Source: Limnochordia bacterium (GTDB lineage: Bacteria > Bacillota > Limnochordia > Darwinibacteriales > SLO01). Taken from it: a stretch of 12,310 nt of DNA. Position 1 is the first letter of the stretch; each line of letters starts with the position of its first letter. The translations under genes were made by a program, and so were the position numbers. The notes below the pieces were generated by a model. It did no database searches, was not told where the DNA came from, and saw only the letters and a list, made by a program, of their open reading frames with translations. Location of the stretch: assembly GCA_007132635.1 (NCBI GenBank), contig SLOG01000392.1, positions 1-12,310 of the forward strand. The letters are read 5' to 3'. Below are positions 1 to 7,526 of the stretch, piece by piece.

Positions 1-593
1 ATAATAAGGTCATACCCCGAAGAAAACTGATCCTCCAAAAGGTTATGCCGGGCAAACCGGACGTGTTTCTGAACGCCTGGGACGATCTTATACTTCCCTT
101 CCACTTCCGTGAAATACTTCTGTCTGTACCCTGGGGGCAGAGCTGTAAGCTGGTTCTCATGGTACAGTCCTTCGCGGGCCTTCGCTAACACACCGGCATC
201 CAAGTCCGTGGCCGTTATGGAATGGAAGCTAAAACCAGTTTCCAAAAGTATCATAACCAGCGAATACGCTTCTGCTCCAATCGAACATCCAGCACTCCAA
301 ATCTTCCCCCGCTTCCGACGACAGACCTCCGGCAAAACGCTGTCAATCAGATACTGGAAAACGTTTTTGTCGCGGAAAAAGTGTGAAGTATTGATAGTTA
401 GATAGTCCAGAAATTGCCGCTTATGTTCAGGGTCTTGGCGAAGGGTGTCCACCAGACCACTCAGTGTCTGCAAGCGGTGCCGTACTACCCACTGGTTTAT
501 GCGGCGCTGCATCTGCTGCTCTTTGTACGAGTTCAAATCAACCCCAATGATGCTTCGGATTTCCTTTTTAAACGTACCATATTCCATTGCCAC
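1..593 (-). CDS. cheR: CheR, chemotaxis protein methyltransferase (3' end cut by the window edge)
   Basis: S-adenosylmethionine-dependent methyltransferase that adds methyl groups to glutamates of chemoreceptors in the cytoplasm, working against CheB. The window holds the first 197 codons. The N-terminal helical CheR domain (about residues 5-60) is followed by NTSHFFRD (68-75), typical of CheR, and by the SAM-binding motif I WSAGCSIGAEAYS (99-111). An ATD-LDAGVL segment (128-135) would contact the adenosine, and HNLLEDQFSSGYDLI (183-197) leads into the catalytic core just before the edge. A GTG at 593 is chosen because GAGGGGAG lies 9 bases upstream; ATG at 587 is the alternative. It is the last visible gene of the chemotaxis operon, 127 bases after cheB. 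Motif I reads GAEAYS where many CheR proteins have GEEPYS, which I take as family variation. Identity is secure; the C-terminus is not visible. Confidence 0.95.
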   Translation of the reverse strand, partial: MAMEYGTFKKEIRSIIGVDLNSYKEQQMQRRINQWVVRHRLQTLSGLVDTLRQDPEHKRQFLDYLTINTSHFFRDKNVFQYLIDSVLPEVCRRKRGKIWSAGCSIGAEAYSLVMILLETGFSFHSITATDLDAGVLAKAREGLYHENQLTALPPGYRQKYFTEVEGKYKIVPGVQKHVRFARHNLLEDQFSSGYDLI

Positions 594-602
594 CGCGGGT
601 TG

Positions 603-610
603 CTCCCCTC
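603..610 (-). promoter_or_regulatory. Ribosome binding site deciding the cheR start
   Basis: The minus strand reads GAGGGGAG, then nine bases, then GTG at 593. The in-frame ATG at 587 would be 15 bases away, which is long for a Shine-Dalgarno spacing, so GTG is preferred. Confidence 0.6.
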
Positions 611-626
611 AACGCTTTTTCTTTCT

Positions 627-656
627 CCAAAGAGCACATTCCTACAAGGCTCTTGG
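627..656 (-). other. Small hairpin in the cheB-cheR gap
   Basis: The 127-base gap between cheB and cheR (594-720) contains no convincing gene. Its one visible structure is an inverted repeat, AAGAGC (minus strand, 654-649) and GCTCTT (635-630), around a 13-base loop. CC and GG pairs flank it after a one-base bulge. No run of T follows on the minus strand, so it does not look like an intrinsic terminator. It could stabilise or process the mRNA, or be chance. Confidence 0.3.
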
Positions 657-720
657 TATTTTCGATATTCACGAGTGTTCCTGTACACGTCGGATGAACG
701 TGGAGAAAGTCAACGCCTGT

Positions 721-1782
721 CTACTTGCTTCGATGGAGCATTGCGCCGACCATCCTATAAACAGCCTCACCAATGCGCTCAAGAGGCAAAACGTAGTCTG
801 CATTGCCTTCCTCCGCCACGACTCTTGGCATGCTGTAGATAACGGATGTGGCTTCATCCTGAGCAATCGTACTCCCGCCAGCCGCTTTTATCAGGGCCAT
901 TCCGGCAGCTCCGTCGCGGCCCATTCCCGTCAATATGACTCCTACAACTCGTGAGCCATATACAAGCGGCAAACTCTGCATCATGACATCGGCGGCCGGA
1001 CGAAGATACTGAACCGGTGGATCTTGATTCAGGATTATGCGGTGATCTCTGGCCACGACCATGTGATAGTCACCCGGCGCCAGAAAAGCATGGCCTCGAC
1101 ATAGACGGTCACCGGATTCCGCCTCTTTAACGCTTAGCTCACCCACAGCGTTCAAGCGTTCAGCAAAACTCTTCGTAAACCCCTTAGGCATATGTTGAAC
1201 CATGACGACACTCGCCGGAAGATCGCCCGGAATCCGCGAAATCACTTGTTCAAGAGCTCGGGGCCCTCCCGTTGAAGAGCCAATCGCGACGACGATGTTG
1301 TGGGAGCCTCCAGTCGCCGTTCGCAGAACAGGCCGGACCGGTCGCCTTTCAGGCTGCAATGAAGGCCGTCGGACAGCAGCAGTACCTGCACCGGACGCAG
1401 CTCTGACCTTCCCAACAAGCTCAGAGGCCACGGCACGGATATCCAGTGATATGGCGCCAGAAGGTTTTGGGATGAAATCAAAGGCCCCTCGAGAGAGAGC
1501 CTTCATCGTAGTCTCAGAACCTTTTTTTGTTACACTGCTCAGCATGATAACCGGCACGGGCCGGTTCTGCATAATCCGGTCTAACGTCTCCAAACCTCCC
1601 ATGACAGGCATCTCCACATCCAGAGTAACAACATCTACTGCGATCTGCTCGAGCTTCTTTAGTGCATCCTCGCCATTTCTCGCCGCAGCGACCACTTCGA
1701 TATCAGGCTGCTCGTTGAGAATCTCGGACAAAAGTTTACGCATAAAAGCACTGTCATCAACAACCAGAACGCGAATCGCCAT
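721..1782 (-). CDS. cheB: CheB, receptor methylesterase/deamidase with receiver domain
   Basis: Response regulator that removes methyl groups from chemoreceptors when phosphorylated by CheA, giving adaptation with CheR. The 353 residues match the usual length. The N-terminal receiver domain (1-about 120) has the acidic pair D9/D10, phospho-acceptor D55 in LDVEMP, S82 and K106 in the FIPKP loop. A linker rich in Arg and Pro (about 128-158) joins it to the methylesterase domain. The catalytic triad is visible as S170 (GSSTGGP), H197 (VQHMP) and D290 (LTGMGRDG). ATG at 1782 is preceded by GAGGTGG, which overlaps the cheD stop codon, so the two are probably translationally coupled. All key residues are present, and an active enzyme is expected. 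Confidence 0.98.
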   Translation of the reverse strand: MAIRVLVVDDSAFMRKLLSEILNEQPDIEVVAAARNGEDALKKLEQIAVDVVTLDVEMPVMGGLETLDRIMQNRPVPVIMLSSVTKKGSETTMKALSRGAFDFIPKPSGAISLDIRAVASELVGKVRAASGAGTAAVRRPSLQPERRPVRPVLRTATGGSHNIVVAIGSSTGGPRALEQVISRIPGDLPASVVMVQHMPKGFTKSFAERLNAVGELSVKEAESGDRLCRGHAFLAPGDYHMVVARDHRIILNQDPPVQYLRPAADVMMQSLPLVYGSRVVGVILTGMGRDGAAGMALIKAAGGSTIAQDEATSVIYSMPRVVAEEGNADYVLPLERIGEAVYRMVGAMLHRSK

Positions 1783-1791
1783 CGCTCCACC

Positions 1792-2274
1792 TCAGATCTC
1801 CAAGGGCTGCTTCCCTATAGCTGTGACTATCACGATACCAGAGATCACATCGAAACGCATCTTTCGTCCGTGTTGTCCAGCTACGTCTCTGCCGTGCAAA
1901 GGAATTCGCAACTCCTTCAGCTTTACGGACACTGCCTCGATGTTTTGGTCACCGACACTCGGACCGTTGTTTCTAAGTTTGGGAAACAAATGTGCTCCCC
2001 CCGCCATCTTAGCCACCAATCGCTCGCGGCGAGCGCCCGCAAGAACCATCATCTGGACAAGAGTCGGCACTCCTGAATCAGCATACTTCCCAGGAAAGGC
2101 TTTCGCGTCATCTTCACTCCGACTCTTGGCGAGGAAGATGTGCCCCATTCCACCGACTTTCGCCGAAGGGTCGTACAACGCCAAACCAATGCACGATCCC
2201 AGACCGACGGTGGTCAGAATCCCCTCCTGTTTGAGGACGATGACCTGGCCCATGTTGACAAAGACTTCCTGCAT
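1792..2274 (-). CDS. cheD: CheD, chemoreceptor glutamine deamidase
   Basis: Cytoplasmic enzyme that deamidates glutamines on chemoreceptors. In Bacillus and Thermotoga it also binds CheC and raises CheC phosphatase activity. The 160 residues are the normal size. The catalytic Cys is C28 in LGSCIGLALYD, and the His is H45 in GGMGHIFL, at the spacing known from Thermotoga CheD (C27/H44). The conserved AGGAHLF segment follows at about 111-117. The ATG at 2274 directly follows the cheC stop (TAGATG), with GGAGG eight bases upstream inside cheC. This tight coupling to cheC fits the CheC-CheD complex. Confidence is high. Confidence 0.98.
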   Translation of the reverse strand: MQEVFVNMGQVIVLKQEGILTTVGLGSCIGLALYDPSAKVGGMGHIFLAKSRSEDDAKAFPGKYADSGVPTLVQMMVLAGARRERLVAKMAGGAHLFPKLRNNGPSVGDQNIEAVSVKLKELRIPLHGRDVAGQHGRKMRFDVISGIVIVTAIGKQPLEI

Positions 2275-2868
2275 CTACAGTTCCTCCAGACCAAGTCGAC
2301 GAGCTATGATCTGAAAACCCTCTTCGTCTGGAAGAAAAAGGATATGGCCGCCGATGGCCACCGAGTCAGTCATAAACTCAGTTTTTATTAACGTCAGTGT
2401 GTCTGAAACCGCCGCCCCAGCTAAGATGGTCTGCCAAACAGCTCCAGCCATGTCAACAGCGGCCGCCGGCACGGAGGGCATCAAACGCATGCCAGTCAAG
2501 TCACTGAGCGCGTTTAAGTACGATGCTACCATGATATTGCCAACTTCCTCCAAAGCAGAAAGCCCCATCTCATCCAATTCGGCAGTCTCACCGCCGACCA
2601 AGATTTCTACCAGACGCAGGGCACTATCGACCGGGAGGATAAACGCCATATGTCCATGGGCATCACCCATAACCTGAATATAGATCCCAGCCACCACCTG
2701 CTCAGGACCGCCAATATAGTCCCAAGCGTCCCCAAAGGACAGCATCGCGGCCTCAGGGACAACCAATTCGAAACGTTCATTCCCAAGCATCCGGCTGAGA
2801 GCAGCTGTTGCGTGCCCTGCTCCAATGTTGCCGAGTTCTTTGAGGAAGTCAAGCCTAGCCGTAGACAA
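2275..2868 (-). CDS. cheC: CheC, CheY-P phosphatase
   Basis: CheC-type phosphatase that dephosphorylates CheY-P and sequesters CheD. The 197-residue protein has both pseudo-symmetric active sites of the family. Site one is D7, E11, N14 and P38; site two is S104, E108, N111 and P134, in the pattern D/S-x3-E-x2-N-x22-P. In site one the Asn-Pro gap is 23 rather than 22 residues, a one-residue insertion near LGNERF, with no residue lost. The start is TTG at 2868, supported by AAGGAGG seven bases upstream, which overlaps the cheY stop codon. The next gene, cheD, begins at the base after the cheC stop, so CheC and CheD are likely made together. It lacks a FliN domain, so it is CheC rather than FliY. 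Confidence 0.97.
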   Translation of the reverse strand: MSTARLDFLKELGNIGAGHATAALSRMLGNERFELVVPEAAMLSFGDAWDYIGGPEQVVAGIYIQVMGDAHGHMAFILPVDSALRLVEILVGGETAELDEMGLSALEEVGNIMVASYLNALSDLTGMRLMPSVPAAAVDMAGAVWQTILAGAAVSDTLTLIKTEFMTDSVAIGGHILFLPDEEGFQIIARRLGLEEL

Positions 2869-2875
2869 GCCGATT

Positions 2876-2882
2876 CCTCCTT
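2876..2882 (-). promoter_or_regulatory. Ribosome binding site for the TTG start of cheC
   Basis: AAGGAGG on the minus strand lies seven bases before TTG at 2868 and shares bases with the TAA stop of cheY. The strength and spacing justify a TTG start and suggest translational coupling of cheY and cheC. Confidence 0.75.
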
Positions 2883-3243
2883 ACCCTGCAGCCTTGTTAA
2901 GTGCTTCCACAACACGCTCTGCATCAAAGGGCTTCACCAGAAAGTCTTTAGCTCCAGCACTGAGGGCTTCGATAACCATAGGCTTCTGTCCCATGGCACT
3001 GCAGACAATGATCTTCGCGTTTGCATCTTGCTTCATGATCTCCTTGATCGCTGTGATCCCATCCATCTTCGGCATCGTAATATCCATGGTAACAAGATCG
3101 GGCTTCAGCTCAGCGTACTTGGCTACAGCGTCTTCACCGTCTGCGGCTTCCCCAACCACGTCAAAACCATTTTTCTGCATCACATTTTTCAAAGTCATCC
3201 GCATAAATGCTGTGTCATCAGTAATCAGGACAGTCTTCGCCAC
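2881..3243 (-). CDS. cheY: CheY, chemotaxis response regulator
   Basis: Single-domain receiver phosphorylated by CheA; CheY-P diffuses to the flagellar switch and sets rotation direction. With the GTG at 3243 it has 120 residues starting MAKTVLITDD, as in Bacillus CheY. Key residues are D9, D10, phospho-acceptor D54 in TMDITMP, S82 in VCSAMGQ and K104 in FLVKPF. The MDITMP and CSAMGQ segments are close to Bacillus subtilis CheY, not the enterobacterial form. A GTG at 3252 in the same frame would add three residues and overlap cheA by four bases (GTGA), but its Shine-Dalgarno spacing would be only one base. Position between cheA and cheC puts kinase, regulator and phosphatase together. Confidence 0.97.
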   Translation of the reverse strand: MAKTVLITDDTAFMRMTLKNVMQKNGFDVVGEAADGEDAVAKYAELKPDLVTMDITMPKMDGITAIKEIMKQDANAKIIVCSAMGQKPMVIEALSAGAKDFLVKPFDAERVVEALNKAAG

Positions 3244-3248
3244 TATCC

Positions 3249-5294
3249 TCACGCTCCTTGCTTGATCAGAGTACTGTTATCCAATATCAGCGCCACTCGC
3301 CCGTTGCCCAAGACAGCTGCCCCTGCCACTCCCGGCACATCACCAAGGACTGAACTCAAAGACTTTATCACGATCTCCTGCTGCCCCAATAGTTTGTCCA
3401 CGATGAAGCCACACTTAGTCCCTTGGCTTTCAACGACTATTACTGCCAAGTCACCCTCAAACTCTGGTCGTTCAAAACCAAGAGTCTCAGCCAGATCGAA
3501 AATCGGAACAACCTCGTTCCGAAGTACGATCACTTCATTCTGCTGCACGCTTCGCAACTGGCCTCGGGAAACCCGCAAATTCTCACGCACAGCCTGAATA
3601 GGAATGGCGTACGTCTCGCCAAGTGTCTGCACAAGCAGTGCTTCAATGATCGCCAACGTCAGGGGTAGCTTGATCGTGATGGACGACCCTTGCCCCGGCG
3701 TCGAACGCATCTCCACTGTTCCGCTCATCGCCTCCACAGCAGCCTTTACCGCATCCATACCCACACCACGTCCAGAAGTGTCAGTAACCGTCTCACTCGT
3801 ACTAAAGCCGGGCTCAAATAGTAACCGAACAGCCTCCTGCTGTGAGATTACCGGTGTATCAGCCGCGATCAAACCTCGCTTGACAGCCTTCTCTCGTACC
3901 TTTTCGATGTTGACCCCTTGACCGTCATCGCTGATCTCTATGAGAACATGACTTCCCTCGTGTCTTGCTGTCAAGCCGATAGTGCCAGACGCCGGCTTTC
4001 CCTTCCTAATTCGTTCTTCACTAGGCTCGATACCGTGGTCCACGCTATTGCGCAGCAAATGGACCAATGGATCACCGATCTCATTGACAAGTGAGCGATC
4101 CAACTCGGTGTTGGCTCCCTGCACCTCAAAGTGAATCTCTTTTCCGTGGGCCTGTGCCAGATCTCGAACCATGCGCGGAAACCGATCGAAGACTTGTTTG
4201 ATGGGGACCATCCGCAAGCTCATAGCCGAGTACTGCAGATCCGTGGTAATTCGGTCCAATTGAGCAATAATGTTCTGGCTGTCCCCTTGCTCTAGTCCGC
4301 GGCCCATTTCGACGACTTGAGTGCGGCTGGTGACCAACTCGCCCACCAAATTAATCAGCTTATCCAACCTGTCGGTTTCGACACGGACAAACCGATCGGC
4401 AAACAGCCCACGCGACTGAACCGACTTCTCCGGTCCCTTGGCCTCAGGGATATCCTCCTGCGGACTCATCGATGGCAGAGTCTCCTGCGACTCCATGGGT
4501 TCAGATGCCGATAACCCCTCAGAGGGGCTCTCTTCTGTCGGCAGAGGAGCCACTCGTACCAGCACCACCTCGGAGATGGATTCCACCAACGATTGAACTC
4601 TTTCGGGCGTTTCTTCCGTTAGGAGAACCACCGAAAAAGCTTCATCAAAATTCTCTTCCTCCAACTCCTGGGCTGACGGCACACTCTTGGTTATGGTGCC
4701 GATTCCTTCAAGAGCTTGGAAAATGGTAAAGACACGAACAGACTTGAGAAGTGTATTAGCCCGCAATTCAATGTCAACCTGATACCCCCGGTAACCTTCC
4801 AAAGACCCCTGATGAAGCGTCTCGAGGTCAAAGTCGTCAAGGTCCATAAGGGTGGCTTCCGAGGAGGCGCTCTGCTCAACGTCCGCGTCGCCCAAGGGTT
4901 CTTGGACTTCCGGAAGCTCTGCATTAAGAATGGAATCCAAGCGCCTTGAGATATCACTTACGTCGGCGGCCTCATCGCCGGCCAAAGTGTTCTCCAGAAG
5001 AACCTCCAGCGTGTCTACAGACTGAAAAAGAGCGTCGACGATGAGCTGCTCAGCTCGCAAATCGCCGGTTCTTAGTGCATCTAGCACACTCTCCATTCGG
5101 TGAGTAAACGCAGCCAAGGCTTTATACCCCATAGTGCCGGCCATTCCTTTTAGGCTGTGAGCAGCGCGAAACATCTCATCGAGGATGCCCCGGCTCTCCG
5201 GCTCTCGCTCTAGGATAAGTAAGTCTTCATTTAAAGACTGTAAGTAGTCCCTTGCCTCAGCAGCAAAAACCTCGCGGAATTCATCCGTGTCCAT
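3249..5294 (-). CDS. cheA: CheA, chemotaxis sensor histidine kinase
   Basis: Cytoplasmic histidine kinase that, with CheW and receptors, phosphorylates CheY and CheB. From ATG 5294 it has 681 residues. Domains in order: P1 phosphotransfer (about 1-105) with H46 in AAHSLKGM; P2 CheY/CheB-docking (about 168-250); an acidic Pro/Ser-rich linker (about 250-295); P3 dimerisation helices (about 297-360); P4 ATPase with N box HLLRNSVDHGIE (412-423), G1 DDGQGV (456-461), F box FEPGFST (493-499) and G2 GRGVGMD (508-514); and P5 CheW-like (about 545-681). All nucleotide-binding motifs are intact. An in-frame GTG at 5312 would add six residues, but it lies at the edge of the ribosome binding site. Compared with Bacillus, cheA sits directly between fliY and cheY. 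Confidence 0.98.
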   Translation of the reverse strand: MDTDEFREVFAAEARDYLQSLNEDLLILEREPESRGILDEMFRAAHSLKGMAGTMGYKALAAFTHRMESVLDALRTGDLRAEQLIVDALFQSVDTLEVLLENTLAGDEAADVSDISRRLDSILNAELPEVQEPLGDADVEQSASSEATLMDLDDFDLETLHQGSLEGYRGYQVDIELRANTLLKSVRVFTIFQALEGIGTITKSVPSAQELEEENFDEAFSVVLLTEETPERVQSLVESISEVVLVRVAPLPTEESPSEGLSASEPMESQETLPSMSPQEDIPEAKGPEKSVQSRGLFADRFVRVETDRLDKLINLVGELVTSRTQVVEMGRGLEQGDSQNIIAQLDRITTDLQYSAMSLRMVPIKQVFDRFPRMVRDLAQAHGKEIHFEVQGANTELDRSLVNEIGDPLVHLLRNSVDHGIEPSEERIRKGKPASGTIGLTARHEGSHVLIEISDDGQGVNIEKVREKAVKRGLIAADTPVISQQEAVRLLFEPGFSTSETVTDTSGRGVGMDAVKAAVEAMSGTVEMRSTPGQGSSITIKLPLTLAIIEALLVQTLGETYAIPIQAVRENLRVSRGQLRSVQQNEVIVLRNEVVPIFDLAETLGFERPEFEGDLAVIVVESQGTKCGFIVDKLLGQQEIVIKSLSSVLGDVPGVAGAAVLGNGRVALILDNSTLIKQGA
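3254..3259 (-). promoter_or_regulatory. Ribosome binding site deciding the cheY start
   Basis: AAGGAG at the 3' end of cheA is ten bases from GTG at 3243 but one base from GTG at 3252. The downstream GTG is therefore preferred for cheY. Confidence 0.6.
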
Positions 5295-5302
5295 AGACTC
5301 TG

Positions 5303-5310
5303 CCTCCTCC
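5303..5310 (-). promoter_or_regulatory. Ribosome binding site deciding the cheA start
   Basis: GGAGGAGG lies eight bases before ATG 5294 and just after the fliY stop codon. The upstream in-frame GTG at 5312 would start within one base of this site and has no Shine-Dalgarno of its own that I can see, so ATG 5294 is preferred. Confidence 0.7.
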
Positions 5311-5311
5311 A

Positions 5312-6475
5312 CTAGCGGATGCTATTGATGCGATTTTTAGGCGTAGTGATTTCGGTGATGCGGATTCCAAACTGCTCGCCGACAACCACCACCTCACCTC
5401 GGGCTATCAGGGTGTCATTGGCGTATACATCGATGGGCTCGCCTTCGATCGTGTCTAGTTCCATAATATGCCCTGGCCCTAATTTCAAAATATTTTCAAT
5501 CGACATATTCGTGCGCCCGAGCACCACGCGAATCTGGACAGGAATATCACGAATGAGATCCACATTGATGTTCCCCAAGTCCGTCACGGGCAAGTTGGTA
5601 TAACCGCACTCTTCCACCGAGCTGCCAGCCATCGCCTTCAAATCATCCCAACTGCCGACAGTCTGAATGTCCTGTTCAGCATCGGTAGATTCCCCCGTGG
5701 ATGCTCCACTCACTACCGTTGAATCCGCGGCCGCATCTGCCTCATCCGAGTCCTGCATCAACTGCTTAACCATATCCTTGGCAAACGACAGATCGATGAT
5801 CTGGAGCATCGTGCTGTCAACTAGATCGCCGATCACAATGCGAAACGCAATAACTGCCATAGGTTCGGTGCTCTCAAAGAACTCCAATTCTTGAGCACCC
5901 AGATTGAGGTTATCTGCCCTGGGCGGCGAAATATCAATTCGATATTGAAACAAATCTGACATGGATGTGGCAGCAGAGCCCATCATCATATTCATCGCTT
6001 CCGTGACAGCACTCGTATAGAGCTCGTCCAACTCTTCAGGCGGGTTGGTGCCGTCCTCGCCCATCATTAGGTTACCGATCACGGCGGCATCTCGCTGTTT
6101 TATCACAAGGAGATTGGACCCAGCTAGCCCCTCGACATACTCAACAGTAACAACCAAACATGGAATGGGATAGGTTTCCTGAATGCTGTTCGGTGTGCTA
6201 ACGTAGACATCAGGCACCGTAATATTGACACGCCGGTTGACCAAGGTCGATAAAGCAGTAGCCGCCGAACCCATCGAGATATTGCCAATCTCAGCCAAGG
6301 TGTCCTGCTCAACCTCTGTCAAACCGCCAGCTATCTTGTCTGGCACACCGCTTGACTCCTTCTGGTCCTCTGAGACCACGTCTTGCTGCGCCAGATCGTC
6401 GCCACCGGCATCCGGAACAGAGTCTCCTTTTATCAGAGCATCGATTTCTTCTTGACTCATGAACTCATCTGGCAT
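5312..6475 (-). CDS. fliY: FliY, flagellar switch protein with CheC-type phosphatase and FliN domain
   Basis: Rotor C-ring component that takes the place of FliN and also dephosphorylates CheY-P at the motor. The 387 residues begin with a FliM-like CheY-P docking peptide, SQEEIDALI (7-15). An acidic linker follows, then a CheC-like phosphatase domain with two complete sites: D58, E62, N65, P88 and S155, E159, N162, P185, both with the exact N-x22-P spacing. A second acidic, low-complexity linker (about 240-275) leads to the C-terminal FliN/SpoA domain (about 303-378). The ATG at 6475 overlaps the end of fliM by 11 bases and has AAGGAG nine bases upstream. Some databases call such proteins FliN, but the phosphatase domain makes FliY the better name. 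Confidence 0.97.
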   Translation of the reverse strand: MPDEFMSQEEIDALIKGDSVPDAGGDDLAQQDVVSEDQKESSGVPDKIAGGLTEVEQDTLAEIGNISMGSAATALSTLVNRRVNITVPDVYVSTPNSIQETYPIPCLVVTVEYVEGLAGSNLLVIKQRDAAVIGNLMMGEDGTNPPEELDELYTSAVTEAMNMMMGSAATSMSDLFQYRIDISPPRADNLNLGAQELEFFESTEPMAVIAFRIVIGDLVDSTMLQIIDLSFAKDMVKQLMQDSDEADAAADSTVVSGASTGESTDAEQDIQTVGSWDDLKAMAGSSVEECGYTNLPVTDLGNINVDLIRDIPVQIRVVLGRTNMSIENILKLGPGHIMELDTIEGEPIDVYANDTLIARGEVVVVGEQFGIRITEITTPKNRINSIR

Positions 6476-7457
6476 CGTCTTGGTCTCCTTGGTCGATCAG
6501 CGATGTAATCACTACGCCTAAACGATTTCCGAGTTTCCCAGGGGTCGCTTTGAACTTCGTTAGAGAGCCAATCTTCACGTCCAAGTTTTCCTGGCGGTTA
6601 TGATCAAGGGTAATAACATCGCCAACCTCAAGATCCAAAAGATCCTGAACAGTCACCTTCGCAGTTCCTAATTCAACCTCAATAGGAAGAACGGCAGTCC
6701 TTACTTTATCCCGCAGACGTTCGACTTTTTCTGGTTCGGGCGGACGCAGCGAATCAAACAGCCTTGCTCTGGTCAGCTGTTTCATGAGCGGCTCTAGAGT
6801 CCGATATGGTATGCAGATATTCAACATATCCTGCACCTCATTAAGCTCAAAAGAGAGCGTAATCAAAACCACTACATCTCGATCCGCTGCAGCCTGCAAA
6901 AACTGCGGGTTGCTCTCAATATGATCTAGCTCGAAACCAAGTTCACTTACCTCGGCCCACGCATCTGCCAGCACGCGGCTGAACACGGTGATAACCTGCC
7001 GACGGAGCACCGCCAGTTCAATCTCACTCAGACCGCGGCCGCGATCTGTAGGCCTCCCGGGACCACCGCAAAGCCGGTCATGCAAAACAAACGCAGCATC
7101 CGGAGACATCTGAATGACCATCGTATTTCCCAGCGGTTGGACATTGAAGATTGTCAAAACAGAAGGATTAGGAAGTGAACGCACAAATTCTCCAAAGGTG
7201 AGCTGTTCGATTGTATTGATGTTTAACTCTAGGCGAGCACGTAGTTTTGCCGACATCAGTCCAGCATACGTTCGGCAGAAGTGTTCATGAATACGCTGAA
7301 GCGCTCGCATGTGTTCTTTCGAAAACTTGTTGGGCTTGCGAAAATCGTATGGCGCCGCCTTGTCCGTTGCGCTCGGTTCTTCTACAGCCAGAGGTTCTTC
7401 CTGCCGGCTCGCTTGAATAAGTAAGTCAATCTCTTCCTGGGAAAGAATGTCTTCCAA
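6465..7457 (-). CDS. fliM: FliM, flagellar motor switch protein
   Basis: C-ring protein that binds CheY-P and transmits the reversal signal to FliG. From TTG 7457 it has 330 residues. The N-terminal CheY-P docking helix is LSQEEIDLLI (5-14). A Pro/Glu-rich spacer follows, then the CheC-like middle domain (about 40-235), which lacks the E-x2-N phosphatase signature, as expected for FliM. The C-terminal SpoA/FliN-like domain (about 240-320) includes DLLDLEVGDVITLDH. TTG 7457 is chosen because GGGGGAGG lies eight bases upstream; the GTG at 7466, three codons earlier, falls inside that site. The gene overlaps fliY by 11 bases, consistent with coupled production of switch subunits. Confidence 0.97.
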   Translation of the reverse strand: MEDILSQEEIDLLIQASRQEEPLAVEEPSATDKAAPYDFRKPNKFSKEHMRALQRIHEHFCRTYAGLMSAKLRARLELNINTIEQLTFGEFVRSLPNPSVLTIFNVQPLGNTMVIQMSPDAAFVLHDRLCGGPGRPTDRGRGLSEIELAVLRRQVITVFSRVLADAWAEVSELGFELDHIESNPQFLQAAADRDVVVLITLSFELNEVQDMLNICIPYRTLEPLMKQLTRARLFDSLRPPEPEKVERLRDKVRTAVLPIEVELGTAKVTVQDLLDLEVGDVITLDHNRQENLDVKIGSLTKFKATPGKLGNRLGVVITSLIDQGDQDDAR

Positions 7458-7465
7458 GCCACTCA

Positions 7466-7473
7466 CCTCCCCC
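7466..7473 (-). promoter_or_regulatory. Ribosome binding site deciding the fliM start
   Basis: GGGGGAGG is eight bases from TTG 7457 and shares its last base with a possible GTG start at 7466. Spacing therefore favours TTG, which also gives the usual short FliM N-terminus ahead of the EID motif. Confidence 0.65.
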
Positions 7474-7490
7474 GAGTCGTCGTTTTCTTG

Positions 7491-7519
7491 CTGCCGACTC
7501 CCTTACAGTATATCGGCAG
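7491..7519 (-). other. Hairpin in the cheW-fliM gap
   Basis: A perfect 7-base inverted repeat, CTGCCGA and TCGGCAG, flanks a 15-base loop in the gap of about 69 bases between cheW and fliM. The minus strand continues CAAGAAAACG, without a T run, so it is not a standard intrinsic terminator. It could affect mRNA processing, stability or partial termination between the adaptor and switch genes. The structure is visible; the function is a guess. Confidence 0.4.
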
Positions 7520-7526
7520 GACTCCA

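Noticed and set aside
684..713. TTGACT in the cheB-cheR gap as a possible -35 box
   Set aside because: Bases 17 to 19 downstream (ACGTGT and neighbours) bear no likeness to a -10 box, so a promoter is not supported.
445..954. Plus-strand open frame (169 codons) across the cheB-cheR gap
   Set aside because: It mostly opposes cheR and cheB, has no family resemblance and crosses the gap by chance.
1202..2314. Long plus-strand open frame (370 codons) antisense to cheB and cheD
   Set aside because: It runs opposite two well-supported genes with intact catalytic motifs. Its predicted protein is Ser/Arg/Thr-rich low-quality sequence with no recognisable domain, as expected for an antisense shadow.
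2650..3597. Plus-strand open frame (315 codons) opposite cheC, cheY and cheA
   Set aside because: It spans three real genes in antisense, lacks domain features, and is His/Ser/Cys-rich as expected of a shadow.
5312..6475. Calling this gene FliN
   Set aside because: Only the last 80 or so residues are FliN-like. The two complete CheC-type phosphatase sites and the N-terminal EID motif define FliY.
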